From assembly GCF_021202945.1 (NCBI RefSeq), contig NZ_JAJOYR010000001.1, forward strand, positions 496,001 through 560,000: a stretch of 64,000 nt of DNA, read 5' to 3'. Each line of letters opens with the position of its first letter. The stretch's first letter is position 1. The stretch is from Stenotrophomonas sp. SY1 (GTDB lineage Bacteria; Pseudomonadota; Gammaproteobacteria; Xanthomonadales; Xanthomonadaceae). Positions 35,644-44,531 of this stretch are shown here, one piece after another. The position numbers and the translations under genes are program-made. The notes below the pieces were generated by a model. The model was not told the DNA's origin and searched no databases. It saw nothing but the letters and a program-made list of their open reading frames with translations.

Positions 35644-36687
35644 ATGGCCGTAAACGCACATCCCGACCTGCCCCTGACCCCATCGCCACACGGTGAGGGC
35701 ACGCGTTATGACGCCTCGTTGAGGCTTTCCGTTGCGCCAATGATGGATTGGACCGATAGGCATTGCCGGGTGTTCCACCGCATCCTGGCGCCGGGCGCGC
35801 GGCTGTACACCGAGATGGTTCACGCCAATGCGGTCATCCATGGCCACCGCGAGCGCCTGCTGGGTTACGACGCCGTTGAACATCCGCTGGCGTTGCAACT
35901 GGGCGGCAGCGAACCGGCGGCGTTGGCGCAGGCCGCGCGCATCGCCGCCGATTGGGGCTATGACGAGGTCAACCTCAACTGCGGCTGTCCTTCCGACCGT
36001 GTGCAGGCCGGGCGCTTCGGCGCCTGCCTGATGCGTGAGCCGGAGCTGGTGGCCGAGTGCGTGGCGGCGATGGTCGCGGCGGTGGGCATCCCAATCACGG
36101 TCAAATGCCGCCTGGGTGTGGACGAAGACAACGATTACGAGCTGTTCGCCGGTTTCGTCGACCGCCAGGTGCAGGCTGGCGCGGCGATGGTGGTGGTGCA
36201 CGCCCGCAATGCCTGGCTCAAGGGCTTGTCGCCGAAGGAAAACCGCGAAATCCCGCCGCTGCGCTACGACTGGGCCTATCGCCTGAAGCAGGAACGGCCG
36301 TCGCTGCCCGTCGTGCTCAACGGTGGCATCGCCACCGTGCAGGCCGCACAGGAACACATGCAGCACCTGGACGGGGTCATGCTGGGCCGCGCCGCGTACC
36401 ACGATCCTTACGTGCTGCATGCGCTGGAAGCCGCGCAGACCGGCGCGCCGCTGCGCCCCCGCGAGGAACTGTTGCAGCAGATGCGCCCCTACGTGGAGGC
36501 ACAACTGGCTGGCGGCCTGTCGCTCAAGCACATCACCAAGCACCTGCTGGGGCTGTTCCATTCCCAGCCCGGTGGTCGGGCGTTCCGGCAGATCCTCAGC
36601 GAGGGAGCGCACCTTCCGGGGGCGGATTGGGGCCTGTTGGAGCAGGCATTGCGGGTAACCGGTGAGCAGGCGGCGCGGGTCGCCTGA
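35644..36687 (+). CDS. dusA: tRNA-dihydrouridine(20/20a) synthase
   Basis: A 347-residue FMN TIM-barrel. The family core is LSVAPMMDWTDRHCRVFHRI, the catalytic Cys115 is in VNLNCGCPSDRVQAGRFGAC, VHARNAWLKGLSPKENREIP provides tRNA and flavin contacts, and GVMLGRAAYHDPY lies near the end. The hallmark WTDRHCR and LKGLSPKENR wording points to DusA rather than DusB/C. It reduces U20/U20a of tRNA. ATG 35644 is selected. The frame is open a further 87 bp upstream but that part is unlike DusA. Confidence 0.92.
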   Translation: MAVNAHPDLPLTPSPHGEGTRYDASLRLSVAPMMDWTDRHCRVFHRILAPGARLYTEMVHANAVIHGHRERLLGYDAVEHPLALQLGGSEPAALAQAARIAADWGYDEVNLNCGCPSDRVQAGRFGACLMREPELVAECVAAMVAAVGIPITVKCRLGVDEDNDYELFAGFVDRQVQAGAAMVVVHARNAWLKGLSPKENREIPPLRYDWAYRLKQERPSLPVVLNGGIATVQAAQEHMQHLDGVMLGRAAYHDPYVLHALEAAQTGAPLRPREELLQQMRPYVEAQLAGGLSLKHITKHLLGLFHSQPGGRAFRQILSEGAHLPGADWGLLEQALRVTGEQAARVA

Positions 36688-36880
36688 ACCGGGGGCGGGT
36701 GCAGGGCCATATATCCGGTCATCTAGCTGAACAGGGCAAATGGCAAGGGGTAGGGTTCAGACCAGATTCACCCCTAAAAATCAAGAATTTGGCTCAGTTT
36801 CGTAAGGGCCATGAAAGATATTTTCAGGCGCTCCTTTACGGATTTTGAACGTTGCTCCGCAGTCCGTTAGGATCAGTCCC

Positions 36881-37252
36881 ATGCCGCCGCTCTCCTGTCG
36901 TCGCCTGTTCCTCACCCTTGCCGCCAGCCTGGCTGTGGCCGGTTCGGGCGTGGCCGTGGTCTCGGCTCAACCGGTGCAGCCGGAACTTGCCCGTACTCCG
37001 CCGCCGGCGGCCGAACGGGTTGCCCGCCAGGCCAACGACCGATCGCTGTCCGACGCGGTGCGTCGGGTACAGCGGGAAACGGGTGGTCGCATCCTCGGCG
37101 TGGAGCGCGTGCCTTACGATGGTCGCGACATCAATCGTGTCAAATACATGGATGATCGCGGACGGGTGCGCTACATGGATGACCCGCAACCCAGCCGGAG
37201 CGGCCCCCGCGGGCCCCGGGCCGAGTTGCCACCACGCGGCGATAACTCCTGA
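36881..37252 (+). CDS. Small secreted PepSY-like protein upstream of phoPQ
   Basis: A 123-residue protein with a signal peptide (CRRLFLTLAASLAVAGSGVA, then VVSAQ). A short PepSY-like segment follows (SDAVRRVQRETGGRILGVER, then DGRDINRVKYMDDRGRVRYM) and a Pro/Arg-rich tail. PepSY domains occur in periplasmic modulators of peptidases and kinases. It lies 72 bp upstream of the response regulator, and the three genes probably form one operon, so it may modulate or be controlled by the sensor. Specific function not known. Confidence 0.75.
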   Translation: MPPLSCRRLFLTLAASLAVAGSGVAVVSAQPVQPELARTPPPAAERVARQANDRSLSDAVRRVQRETGGRILGVERVPYDGRDINRVKYMDDRGRVRYMDDPQPSRSGPRGPRAELPPRGDNS

Positions 37253-37324
37253 ACAGCGATAGTTGTTCCGCGTTCCGCATACACACGCCGGCTGATGGCC
37301 GGCCCAAGTTACTAGGGAGAGTTC

Positions 37325-38008
37325 ATGCGTATCCTTCTGGTTGAAGACGAAGCCCCGCTGCGGGAAACCCTTGCGGCCCGCCTGAAGCGCGAAGGTTTCG
37401 CTGTGGATGCGGCGCAGGATGGCGAGGAAGGCCTGTACATGGGCCGCGAAGTGCCGTTCGACGTGGGCATCATCGATCTGGGCCTGCCCAAGATGTCGGG
37501 CATGGAGTTGATCAAGGCGCTGCGCGATGAGGGCAAGAAATTCCCGGTGCTGATCCTGACCGCGCGCTCGAGCTGGCAGGACAAGGTCGAAGGCCTGAAG
37601 CAGGGCGCCGACGATTACCTGGTCAAGCCGTTCCACGTCGAAGAGCTGCTGGCCCGCGTCAACGCGCTGCTGCGTCGCGCCGCCGGCTGGTCCAAGCCGA
37701 CCCTGGAATGCGGCCCGGTGGCACTGGATCTGGCCGCGCAGACGGTCAGCGTCAGCGGCAGCAACGTCGACCTGACCAGCTACGAGTACAAGGTGCTCGA
37801 GTACCTGATGATGCATGCCGGTGAACTGGTCTCCAAGGCCGATCTGACCGAACACATCTACCAGCAGGATTTCGACCGCGACTCCAACGTGCTGGAGGTC
37901 TTCATCGGCCGCCTGCGCAAGAAGCTGGACCCGGACAGCGAGTTGAAGCCGATCGAAACCGTGCGCGGTCGCGGTTACCGTTTCGCGATCCCGCGCAACG
38001 AAGGCTGA
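37325..38008 (+). CDS. phoP: PhoP-type response regulator
   Basis: A 227-residue OmpR-family regulator. The receiver domain has acidic residues near the start (VEDEA), phospho-acceptor Asp51 in VGIIDLGLPKMSG and Lys in DYLVKPFHVEE. The C-terminal winged helix contains LTSYEYKVLEYLMMHAGELV and the recognition region SNVLEVFIGRLRKKL. Closest by wording to PhoP of Xanthomonadaceae, which controls membrane and Mg2+/antimicrobial-peptide responses. The sensor gene follows after 22 bp. Confidence 0.88.
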   Translation: MRILLVEDEAPLRETLAARLKREGFAVDAAQDGEEGLYMGREVPFDVGIIDLGLPKMSGMELIKALRDEGKKFPVLILTARSSWQDKVEGLKQGADDYLVKPFHVEELLARVNALLRRAAGWSKPTLECGPVALDLAAQTVSVSGSNVDLTSYEYKVLEYLMMHAGELVSKADLTEHIYQQDFDRDSNVLEVFIGRLRKKLDPDSELKPIETVRGRGYRFAIPRNEG

Positions 38009-38030
38009 GCCCCGTCAGGGGCGTAGTGGC

Positions 38031-39458
38031 ATGACGGGCCGTCAGTGGCTATTGAAGCGTTGGCGGCCTCGCTCTTTGCAGGCACGCCAGCTGCTGGCTG
38101 CCTCGGTGGGGCTGGTGGCGTTCCTGGCATTGGCCGGCTACGCGCTCAATGCGATGTTCGCCGACACCGCCCGCGCCAATCTCAGTGAACGCCTGAAGAA
38201 CTACGCCACCGCCTATGCCGGTGGCATCGACTTCACCCGCGACCGCTCGCTGTATATCCGCGAGCAGCCGCCGGACCCGCGTTTCGATATTCCCGGCAGC
38301 GGCCTGTACCTGCAGGTGGTGATGCCTGGTGGCTACGGCAACTCGATGTCCGCTGAAGGGCCGATGCTGCCCGACGTCAGTGGCCACATGCTGCAGCCGC
38401 GCGAGGAAGTATTCGAAGGCCCGCTGCCGATCACCCAGATCGACGGCTCCCAAGGCGAGGTCTACCGCTACGGCATGGGCCTGGTGTGGGGCGGTGATGG
38501 CGCACCGGAAGCCGAGTTCCCGTACACGATCTACGTGCTTGAGGATTCACGCGCGCTGGGCCGGCAGTTGCGGGTGTTCCGTGGCGCGGTGTGGTTCTGG
38601 CTGGGTGTCACCGGCCTGATCCTGCTGCTGTTGCAGACCCTGGTGCTGCAATGGAGCCTGCGCCCGCTCAAACGCGTCATCAACGAACTGACCAAGGTGC
38701 AGCGCGGTGAGCGTGAGCGCATGAGCGAGATGCACCCGCGCGAACTGGAGCCGTTGACCGAAAGCATCAACGCCTTCATCGAGAGCGAGCGCGAAAACCT
38801 CGAACGTCAGCGCAACACGCTGGCCGACCTTGCACACAGTCTGAAAACACCGCTGGCGGTGCTGCGCACGCAGCTGGACAGCGGCAGCAGCAACGAGCAG
38901 GAACTGCGCGAGGAAGTAGGCGCGCAGGTGCAGCGCATGAACAACCTGGTGTCCTACCAGTTGGCACGCGCGGCCTCTTCGGGACACAAGTTGTTCTCCG
39001 CACCGGTGCCGATCGAAACCAGTGCCGAGGAAATCGTGCGCGGGCTGGAAAAGGTCTACGCCAGCAAGGGCGTGCTGTGCGAGTTCGAGCTGGAGCCGGG
39101 CGTCAGTTTCTACGGCGAGCCGGGTGACCTGCAGGAGCTGCTGGGCAACCTGCTGGAAAACGCCTTCAAGTGGGCCAAACGCCGCGTGTTGCTGACCGCC
39201 AAACCCATTCCGAGCACCCCCGGCCGTCGTGCCGGTCTGGCGCTGGCGGTGGACGATGACGGCCCCGGCATCGCAGATGAAAACATCGCCAAGGTGCTGC
39301 AGCGTGGCGTGCGCGGCGATGAGCGCGTGCAGGGCCACGGCATTGGCCTGTCGATCGTGCAGGACCTGATCAAGGCCTATCGTGGCCAGTTGCAGGTCAA
39401 GCGTTCCACCGAACTGGGCGGTGCGCGGTTTGAGGTCACGTTGCCGCCGGGCATCTGA
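38031..39458 (+). CDS. phoQ: PhoQ-type sensor histidine kinase
   Basis: A 475-residue membrane kinase. TM1 is at about 20-42, a ~140-residue periplasmic domain follows, TM2 is at about 184-206 and a HAMP-like linker comes next. The phospho-acceptor His269 is in LADLAHSLKTPLAVL, the N box is LLGNLLENAFKWAKRR, and G boxes are DDDGPGI and GHGIGLSIVQD. The HSLKTP motif and periplasmic domain length fit PhoQ. The sensor domain has fewer acidic clusters than enteric PhoQ, so Mg2+ sensing is uncertain. Encoded directly after phoP. Confidence 0.86.
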   Translation: MTGRQWLLKRWRPRSLQARQLLAASVGLVAFLALAGYALNAMFADTARANLSERLKNYATAYAGGIDFTRDRSLYIREQPPDPRFDIPGSGLYLQVVMPGGYGNSMSAEGPMLPDVSGHMLQPREEVFEGPLPITQIDGSQGEVYRYGMGLVWGGDGAPEAEFPYTIYVLEDSRALGRQLRVFRGAVWFWLGVTGLILLLLQTLVLQWSLRPLKRVINELTKVQRGERERMSEMHPRELEPLTESINAFIESERENLERQRNTLADLAHSLKTPLAVLRTQLDSGSSNEQELREEVGAQVQRMNNLVSYQLARAASSGHKLFSAPVPIETSAEEIVRGLEKVYASKGVLCEFELEPGVSFYGEPGDLQELLGNLLENAFKWAKRRVLLTAKPIPSTPGRRAGLALAVDDDGPGIADENIAKVLQRGVRGDERVQGHGIGLSIVQDLIKAYRGQLQVKRSTELGGARFEVTLPPGI

Positions 39459-39491
39459 TCGACGAAGGCGTTGGGCTTCCCGGTAGAGCAT

Positions 39492-39515
39492 CCGCCGAGC
39501 ATGGCCCGGCGCTAC
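39492..39515 (-). repeat. GTAG-type (SMAG-like) REP element
   Basis: CCGCCGAGCATGGCCCGGCG followed by CTAC lies between the convergent phoQ and mtfA-like genes, with the usual stem plus GTAG end on the minus strand. Confidence 0.6.
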
Positions 39516-39523
39516 ATGACTTG

Positions 39524-40267
39524 TCAGCGCGGGCCGTAGAACCTGCGCAGATGCGCGGCCACCAATGGCATCTGCTGCTCCAGCAGTGCGGGTGCGGAGA
39601 AGTGGTACTCGCTGACCACCGCGAAGAATTCCTCGGGCGCTTCTGCAGCGTAAGGATCGATGGCAGTTTCTTCGCCGGCATCGACCTGCGCGCAGAACTG
39701 GTCGTAGCTGTGCTGGAAGTCGTGCGCCCATTGCCGTTGCCAATCGCGTGGCAGCGGCGGCGTGCCGTCCATCGCGCCGTCCAGGGCATCAAGCTTGTGC
39801 GCCATTTCGTGCACGGCCACGCAGAAGCCTGCATGCGGGTCGGCGATGTCGGCCTGCACATCGGCCCAGGACAGGATCAACGGCCCGCTGTCCCAGGATT
39901 CACCGATCAGTTCGTCATCCCATTCGTGCAGCACGCCAGCGGCATCGATGTGGCTGCGCTGCACGCGGAAGGCGTCGGGGTAGACCACCAGTTCCGACCA
40001 GCCATGCAGGCCTTCGCGACCGAATTCCATCAACGGCAGGCAGCACAATACGGCCAGCAGCATGCGCTGGGTCTGATCCAGTTCCAGCCCGGCAACCGGG
40101 GTGATGGTCTTGTTGCGCAGGAACAGCGCGGTCAATTCACGCAGCCGGGTTTCCTGTGCGGGCTGCAGTGCATGCAGCCACGGACATTGCTGGCGAACGT
40201 GCTGCCAGATGGTTTCGTCAACGGAAACGGGAGTGCGCTGCCACCAGCGCAGGAACGACTGGATCAG
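39524..40267 (-). CDS. MtfA/M90-family zinc metallopeptidase, probable CTG start
   Basis: A cytosolic M90 peptidase with the zinc motif in FCVAVHEMAHKLD (His153, Glu154, His157) and a downstream ligand region FFAVVSEYHFSAP. Family similarity continues upstream of the first TTG (40135): residues 19-50 (ETIWQHVRQQCPWLHALQPA, then RLRELTALFLRNK) match the MtfA N-terminus. No ATG, GTG or TTG exists further upstream before the in-frame stop. A CTG at 40267 overlaps the TGA of the upstream gene (CTGA) and gives 247 residues. MtfA in E. coli binds the Mlc repressor and cleaves peptides. Use of the TTG would give 203 residues lacking the N-terminal helices. Confidence 0.75.
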   Translation of the reverse strand: MIQSFLRWWQRTPVSVDETIWQHVRQQCPWLHALQPAQETRLRELTALFLRNKTITPVAGLELDQTQRMLLAVLCCLPLMEFGREGLHGWSELVVYPDAFRVQRSHIDAAGVLHEWDDELIGESWDSGPLILSWADVQADIADPHAGFCVAVHEMAHKLDALDGAMDGTPPLPRDWQRQWAHDFQHSYDQFCAQVDAGEETAIDPYAAEAPEEFFAVVSEYHFSAPALLEQQMPLVAAHLRRFYGPR

Positions 40268-40542
40268 CGGAACATCCCGGGCAGCATGCGGTGCCAGCGC
40301 GGCGCGCGCAGGCGCGGGATGATCTCGTCATCACCGCCGCCGGCAGACTGCGCCGGCTTGGTCTTGGCCGGGGCCGGCGGGGCCGAATTGGCGATGTTGA
40401 CCGATGCGGCCGGAACCGCCACGCGCTCCACTTCGGCCGGGGCGTAGCTACAGCCGCTCCGGCCAGCGCCGTCGGGCGCATCCGAAGCCTGCGCTGCAAC
40501 CGGCGCCAGCAACAGGATCAGGCAATGAGCAAGGTGGCGCAT
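40264..40542 (-). CDS. Small secreted hypothetical protein upstream of the MtfA-like gene
   Basis: A 92-residue protein with a signal peptide (MRHLAHCLILLLAPVAAQAS) and an Ala/Pro-rich body, ending DDEIIPRLRAPRWHRMLPGM-FR. The stop TGA overlaps the CTG proposed to start the peptidase gene, which suggests translational coupling. An alternative ATG 9 bp upstream adds MLT. No domain is recognised. The signal peptide, the overlap with the next gene and the divergence from birA support it as real. Confidence 0.6.
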   Translation of the reverse strand: MRHLAHCLILLLAPVAAQASDAPDGAGRSGCSYAPAEVERVAVPAASVNIANSAPPAPAKTKPAQSAGGGDDEIIPRLRAPRWHRMLPGMFR

Positions 40543-40665
40543 CGTCAACATCCAGAGCAGGCGAGCCCCCGATTCTAGCCTGCTTTTTTGCCTGAATTGG
40601 ATAGCCTGCTGGGCGCCCCGGAGGGCATGACGCATAATTTCCCGGTCTGTCGGGAGAGAACTGCT

Positions 40666-41631
40666 GTGGATGACCGCCAACTGCTGGCCAAGCTGGGTGC
40701 CGGCGCGCTGTCCGGCGACGCCCTGGCCCGCGAGCTGGGGCTGACCCGCGCAGCCGTCTGGAAGCGTATACAGAGCCTGCGCGCCGCTGGCGTGGAGATC
40801 CACGGCCGGGCCGGGGATGGCTACCGGCTGGGGCAGCCATTGGAGCTGCTGGACGCCGCGCGCATCAAAGGCGGCCTGCCCGACGCGGTGCAGACGATGC
40901 TGGCCAGCCTGGATATCGACTGGTCTCTGGCCTCCACCAACACCGAATTGCTGCAACGCAGCGCGCCTTTGCGCGGTGTTGCCGTGTTGCTGGCCGAGCG
41001 CCAGACCGGTGGACGCGGTCGTCGTGGCCGCCACTGGGCCTCGCCGCTGGCCGCACATATCTATGTATCGCTGTCGCGTGCCTTCGCCGGCGGGCTGTCC
41101 CGGATGGGCGGGCTGAGCCTGGCCATGGGCGTGGCGGTGGTGGAAGCGCTGCATGCGCTGGGGTTTGCAGGCGCGGGCCTGAAGTGGCCCAACGATGTGC
41201 TGGTGGACGGGCGCAAGCTGGGCGGGCTGCTGGTCGAGGGGGGCGGCGAATTCGCCGGCCCGGCACGGGCGGTGATCGGACTGGGCCTGAACGTGCGTAT
41301 GCCGGTGACGGCCGCCACGGACATCACTCAACCCTGGACTGATCTGGATACGCTGGCCGGCGCGCCGGTATCGCGCAATGCGGTGGTGACGGCCTTGCTG
41401 TCGGCGTTGCTGCCGGCATTGGAGCAGTTTGAACAGCAGGGGCTTGCTCCCTTCCTGCCGCGCTATGCGGCAATGGACGTATTGCAGGGGCGGGGAGTGC
41501 GCGTGGAGGAAGCCGGCGTGATGCACGAGGGCGTGGCCTGTGGCCTGGCCGAGGACGGCGCACTGAAAGTACGCATGGGCGAGGTGGAAACCCATTTCCA
41601 TGCCGGCGAAGTCAGCGTGAGGGCGGCATGA
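40666..41631 (+). CDS. birA: Biotin--protein ligase / biotin operon repressor
   Basis: A 321-residue bifunctional BirA starting at GTG (VDDRQLLAKLGAG) with GGGAGAG 7 bp upstream. An N-terminal winged HTH (about 15-55, LARELGLTRAAVWKRIQSLR) is followed by the ligase domain: ASTNTELLQ, the biotinyl-AMP loop TGGRGRRGRHW (about 114-124) and KWPNDVLVDGRKLGGLLVE. A small C-terminal SH3-like domain follows. It attaches biotin to carboxylase subunits such as the methylcrotonyl-CoA carboxylase at 3.9 kb. The TGA overlaps the coaX ATG (ATGA), and coaX and a SPOR gene follow as an operon. Confidence 0.9.
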   Translation: MDDRQLLAKLGAGALSGDALARELGLTRAAVWKRIQSLRAAGVEIHGRAGDGYRLGQPLELLDAARIKGGLPDAVQTMLASLDIDWSLASTNTELLQRSAPLRGVAVLLAERQTGGRGRRGRHWASPLAAHIYVSLSRAFAGGLSRMGGLSLAMGVAVVEALHALGFAGAGLKWPNDVLVDGRKLGGLLVEGGGEFAGPARAVIGLGLNVRMPVTAATDITQPWTDLDTLAGAPVSRNAVVTALLSALLPALEQFEQQGLAPFLPRYAAMDVLQGRGVRVEEAGVMHEGVACGLAEDGALKVRMGEVETHFHAGEVSVRAA

Positions 41632-42365
41632 GCGATTGGTTGTTCGACCTGGGCAATTCCCGTTTCAAGTTCGCCCCGCTCAGCGGTGTGACCGTAGGCA
41701 GCGTGCAGGCCTGGGCACATGGCGCCGAGACAATGACCGCCAGCGCGCTGGAAGCCCTGCCGCGCGGTGACACCGCCTGGGTGGCCAGCGTCGCGGCGCC
41801 GGCATTGACCGAAAAGGTGATGACGCTGCTGCGCGAGCGCTTCAGCCAGGTGCTGGTGGCGCACACGCAGGCGCACAGTGCCGGCGTCAGCGTGGCTTAC
41901 GCGCGGCCGGAGAAGCTGGGTGTCGATCGCTTCCTTGCGCTGCTGGCTGCCGCGCAGGCGCAGCAGCCGGTGCTTGTGGTTGGCGTCGGCACGGCCCTGA
42001 CCATTGACCTGATGGATGGCGACGGGCTGCACCGCGGGGGACGCATCGGTGCTTCGCCCACGTTGATGCGCGAGGCGCTGCATGCTCGTGCGGTGCAACT
42101 GCCTGCCACGGGCGGAGATTACGCAGAGTTCGCCAACGACACGGCCGATGCACTGGCATCCGGTTGTGTCGGCGCGGCGGTGGCCCTGGTCGAACGCAGC
42201 CTGCGTCATGCCGGTGAGCTGCTGGGTACGCCCCCGCAGTTGCTGGTGCATGGCGGCGGGGCGCCGGAACTGCTGCCGTTGCTGCCCGATGCTGCCTACC
42301 GGCCGTCCCTGGTGCTCGACGGTCTGGCGCGATGGGCGGTGCATCACCGCACCGGCGAACGGTAG
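41628..42365 (+). CDS. coaX: Type III pantothenate kinase
   Basis: A 245-residue ASKHA-fold kinase. It has the N-terminal phosphate-binding loop WLFDLGNSRFKFAP, the hallmark YARPEKLGVDRFLALLAA with the catalytic Asp, GVGTALTIDLMDG and GGRIGASPTLMREAL. It performs the first step of CoA synthesis. The ATG overlaps the birA stop by 4 bp, and the SPOR-domain gene starts 9 bp after its stop. Confidence 0.92.
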   Translation: MSDWLFDLGNSRFKFAPLSGVTVGSVQAWAHGAETMTASALEALPRGDTAWVASVAAPALTEKVMTLLRERFSQVLVAHTQAHSAGVSVAYARPEKLGVDRFLALLAAAQAQQPVLVVGVGTALTIDLMDGDGLHRGGRIGASPTLMREALHARAVQLPATGGDYAEFANDTADALASGCVGAAVALVERSLRHAGELLGTPPQLLVHGGGAPELLPLLPDAAYRPSLVLDGLARWAVHHRTGER

Positions 42366-42374
42366 GATCACGCC

Positions 42375-43154
42375 ATGCTTACCCGTTTCCTGATCGTCAT
42401 CCTTGCCGTCCTGAATGTCGGCGTCGCGCTGTGGTGGCTGGCACCGCGTCCGCAGGCAGCATCTGCACCGGTTTCCACCGAACCCGGCGTGGCAACGCTT
42501 GAACTGCTGCCGGGGCCGGCCACTGCCGCTCCGCAAGTGGCGGTCAGCACTGCCGCTGCGGACGCAGCGAACGCCAGCACGGGAAACGCGCTGGCAGCGA
42601 TCACAGCAGCGCCCGCCGCCGTCGCCGCGAAACCGGCAATCGAGCCGGCCACGCCGCCTGACGTTGCAACGCCGCCGGCCAAGCCGGTGCCCGAGCAGTG
42701 CGTCAGCCTCGGCCCGTTTGCCGATGCGGCCAAGGCGCAGGCCGCCATTGCTGCGCTCGGTGCCGATGCCCTGCGTTCGCGCACGCGTGAGACACCGGGC
42801 AAGCCGGCCAGCAGCTATCGCGTGTTCATCGCCCCGGCAGCCACCCGCGAAGAGGCGCAGGCCACCGCCAAACGCATCGTCGAGGCGGGTTTCAGCGACT
42901 ACTTCATCGTCTCCCAAGGCGAGGAAGCCAACGCCGTGGCGCTGGGCCAGTACCGCAACCGCGAAGGCGCGCAGCGGCGGCTGAGTTCGCTGGAAGCAGC
43001 CGGCTTCCCGGCCCGGTTGGCAGCCAATGGCAACGAGATCCCACCGGGTTGGTGGCTGGACGTGGCCATGCGGGCTGGCGTCACGCCAGCGGCGCTGCAG
43101 CAACGCACCGGCGCCGGCCAACAACAATCGCTTGATTGCGCACGTCTGCGCTAG
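42375..43154 (+). CDS. SPOR-domain membrane-anchored protein
   Basis: A 259-residue protein with an N-terminal membrane anchor (MLTRFLIVILAVLNVGVALW). A long Ala/Pro-rich periplasmic linker (about 25-105) is followed by a SPOR-like region with QCVSLGPFADAAKAQAAIAA and the second repeat half YFIVSQGEEANAVALGQYRN. SPOR domains bind denuded glycan strands at division sites, so it is likely a cell-envelope protein. It is the third gene of the birA-coaX cluster, and a tRNA gene follows 79 bp later. Confidence 0.82.
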   Translation: MLTRFLIVILAVLNVGVALWWLAPRPQAASAPVSTEPGVATLELLPGPATAAPQVAVSTAAADAANASTGNALAAITAAPAAVAAKPAIEPATPPDVATPPAKPVPEQCVSLGPFADAAKAQAAIAALGADALRSRTRETPGKPASSYRVFIAPAATREEAQATAKRIVEAGFSDYFIVSQGEEANAVALGQYRNREGAQRRLSSLEAAGFPARLAANGNEIPPGWWLDVAMRAGVTPAALQQRTGAGQQQSLDCARLR

Positions 43155-43233
43155 AATGGCGCCCGCTTGTTGGCCGCCGGGTAACCGCGCCGCCGCCGGT
43201 CAGGCGCAACGCCTCCGCCGGTAACTGCAACAT

Positions 43234-43309
43234 GCCGCTTTAGCTCAGCTGGTAGAGCAACTGTCTTGTAAACAGTAGGTCATCCGTTCGATTCGGATAA
43301 GCGGCACCA
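43234..43309 (+). tRNA. tRNA-Thr(UGU)
   Basis: A 76-nt cloverleaf. The acceptor GCCGCTT pairs with AAGCGGC, with a discriminator A followed by an encoded CCA. The D-arm is GCTC..GAGC, the anticodon stem ACTGT/ACAGT carries loop CTTGTAA, and the T-arm is ATCCG TTCGATT CGGAT. The anticodon TGT is at 43267-43269, decoding ACA/ACG threonine codons. Confidence 0.95.
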
Positions 43310-43514
43310 CTTTCGCCATCTTCGGCGCTCCTGAAGGCTACGCGGTTGGGTTGGGGGCATCCTCGCCCGGCTGGCGCGTGCCTGTTGCGACGCCCGAACC
43401 CAGTCGCACGTTGTCCCCGGCTAACGCACTTCATTCCGTTGCGGCCTGCTGCACCGCCGCAGGCTGTTCGCGTGGCGGCTGGCTAAACTGTTTTCATTTG
43501 CAATGGAGATGGTG

Positions 43515-44438
43515 ATGGCCAGTTTTCGCCCTGTTTCGCTGATCGGTGTGCCTACCGATATTGGTGCCGGCCATCGTGGTGCGCGTCTCGGGCCGGAGGC
43601 GTTGCGCATTGCCGGGCTGCCCGAAGCACTGATTGCGCGTGGCGTGGAAGTACGGGACCTGGGCAACCTCGACGGGCCGCGCAATCCATGGACCGGACCG
43701 GTTCACGGCTACCGCCACCTGGATGAAGTGGTGGCGTGGAATCACGCGCTGATGCAAGCCACCTATGCCGAGCTGAGTGCCGGGCACATGCCGATCATGC
43801 TCGGCGGCGATCATTGCCTGGGCATCGGTTCGATCACCGCCGTGGCGCGCTGGTGCCGCGAGCACGGCAAGCAGTTGCGGGTGCTCTGGCTGGATGCACA
43901 TTCGGACTTCAACACCTCCGATGTCACGCCCTCGGGCAACATCCATGGCATGCCGGTGGCCTGTCTGTGCGGGTTGGGGCCGGACGAGCTGACGCGTTTG
44001 GGCGGAACCGTGCCCGCCATTTCACCCAAGCAGGTGCATCAGATCGGCATCCGTTCGGTGGACCCGGAAGAAAAGCGGCTGATCAAGGATCACAAGGTCG
44101 ATGTCTACGACATGCGTTACATCGACGAGGCCGGCATGAAGCGCACCATGGAAGCGGCGCTGGCTGGCGTTGATGCGAACACGCACCTGCATGTGAGCTT
44201 TGACGTGGACTTCCTGGACCCAAGCATCGCGCCGGGCGTAGGCACGACCGTGCCGGGCGGGGTGAACTACCGCGAAGCGCAGCTGGTGATGGAGATGATT
44301 GCCGACACCGGCTTGATGGGCTCGCTGGACATCGTTGAATTGAATCCGCTGCTCGATCACCAGAACCGAACTGCGGAACTGGCGGTGGACCTGGTGGAAA
44401 GCCTGTTCGGAAAATCGACGTTGATGCGCGATGTCTGA
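43515..44438 (+). CDS. rocF: Arginase
   Basis: A 307-residue ureohydrolase. The binuclear Mn site is complete: GGDHCLGIG (His), WLDAHSDFNT (Asp-His-Asp) and SFDVDFLDP (two Asp). The substrate loop is around SGNIHGMPVACL, and PGGVNYREAQL and the final VELNPLLD are also present. The arginase-type DAHSDFN/GNIHGMP wording separates it from agmatinases. It converts arginine to ornithine and urea. The start MASFRPVSLIG has GGAG 5 bp upstream. An ATG 12 bp earlier is possible. Confidence 0.9.
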   Translation: MASFRPVSLIGVPTDIGAGHRGARLGPEALRIAGLPEALIARGVEVRDLGNLDGPRNPWTGPVHGYRHLDEVVAWNHALMQATYAELSAGHMPIMLGGDHCLGIGSITAVARWCREHGKQLRVLWLDAHSDFNTSDVTPSGNIHGMPVACLCGLGPDELTRLGGTVPAISPKQVHQIGIRSVDPEEKRLIKDHKVDVYDMRYIDEAGMKRTMEAALAGVDANTHLHVSFDVDFLDPSIAPGVGTTVPGGVNYREAQLVMEMIADTGLMGSLDIVELNPLLDHQNRTAELAVDLVESLFGKSTLMRDV

Positions 44439-44497
44439 GTTGCGTTGAAGGGCCGCGCCCCGGGCAGGTGCGCATCAGCCAGTACAGCCATATGGCG

Positions 44498-44531
44498 GAT
44501 CGTCATTCCCGTTCGTGCGGGAATGACGATC
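44498..44531. repeat. dRS3-like inverted repeat
   Basis: A perfect 14-bp stem GATCGTCATTCCCG / CGGGAATGACGATC. Its core is ATTCCC-N8-GGGAAT, the same layout as the dRS3 repeat of Neisseria. A second copy of the core is at 51341-51360. Confidence 0.7.
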
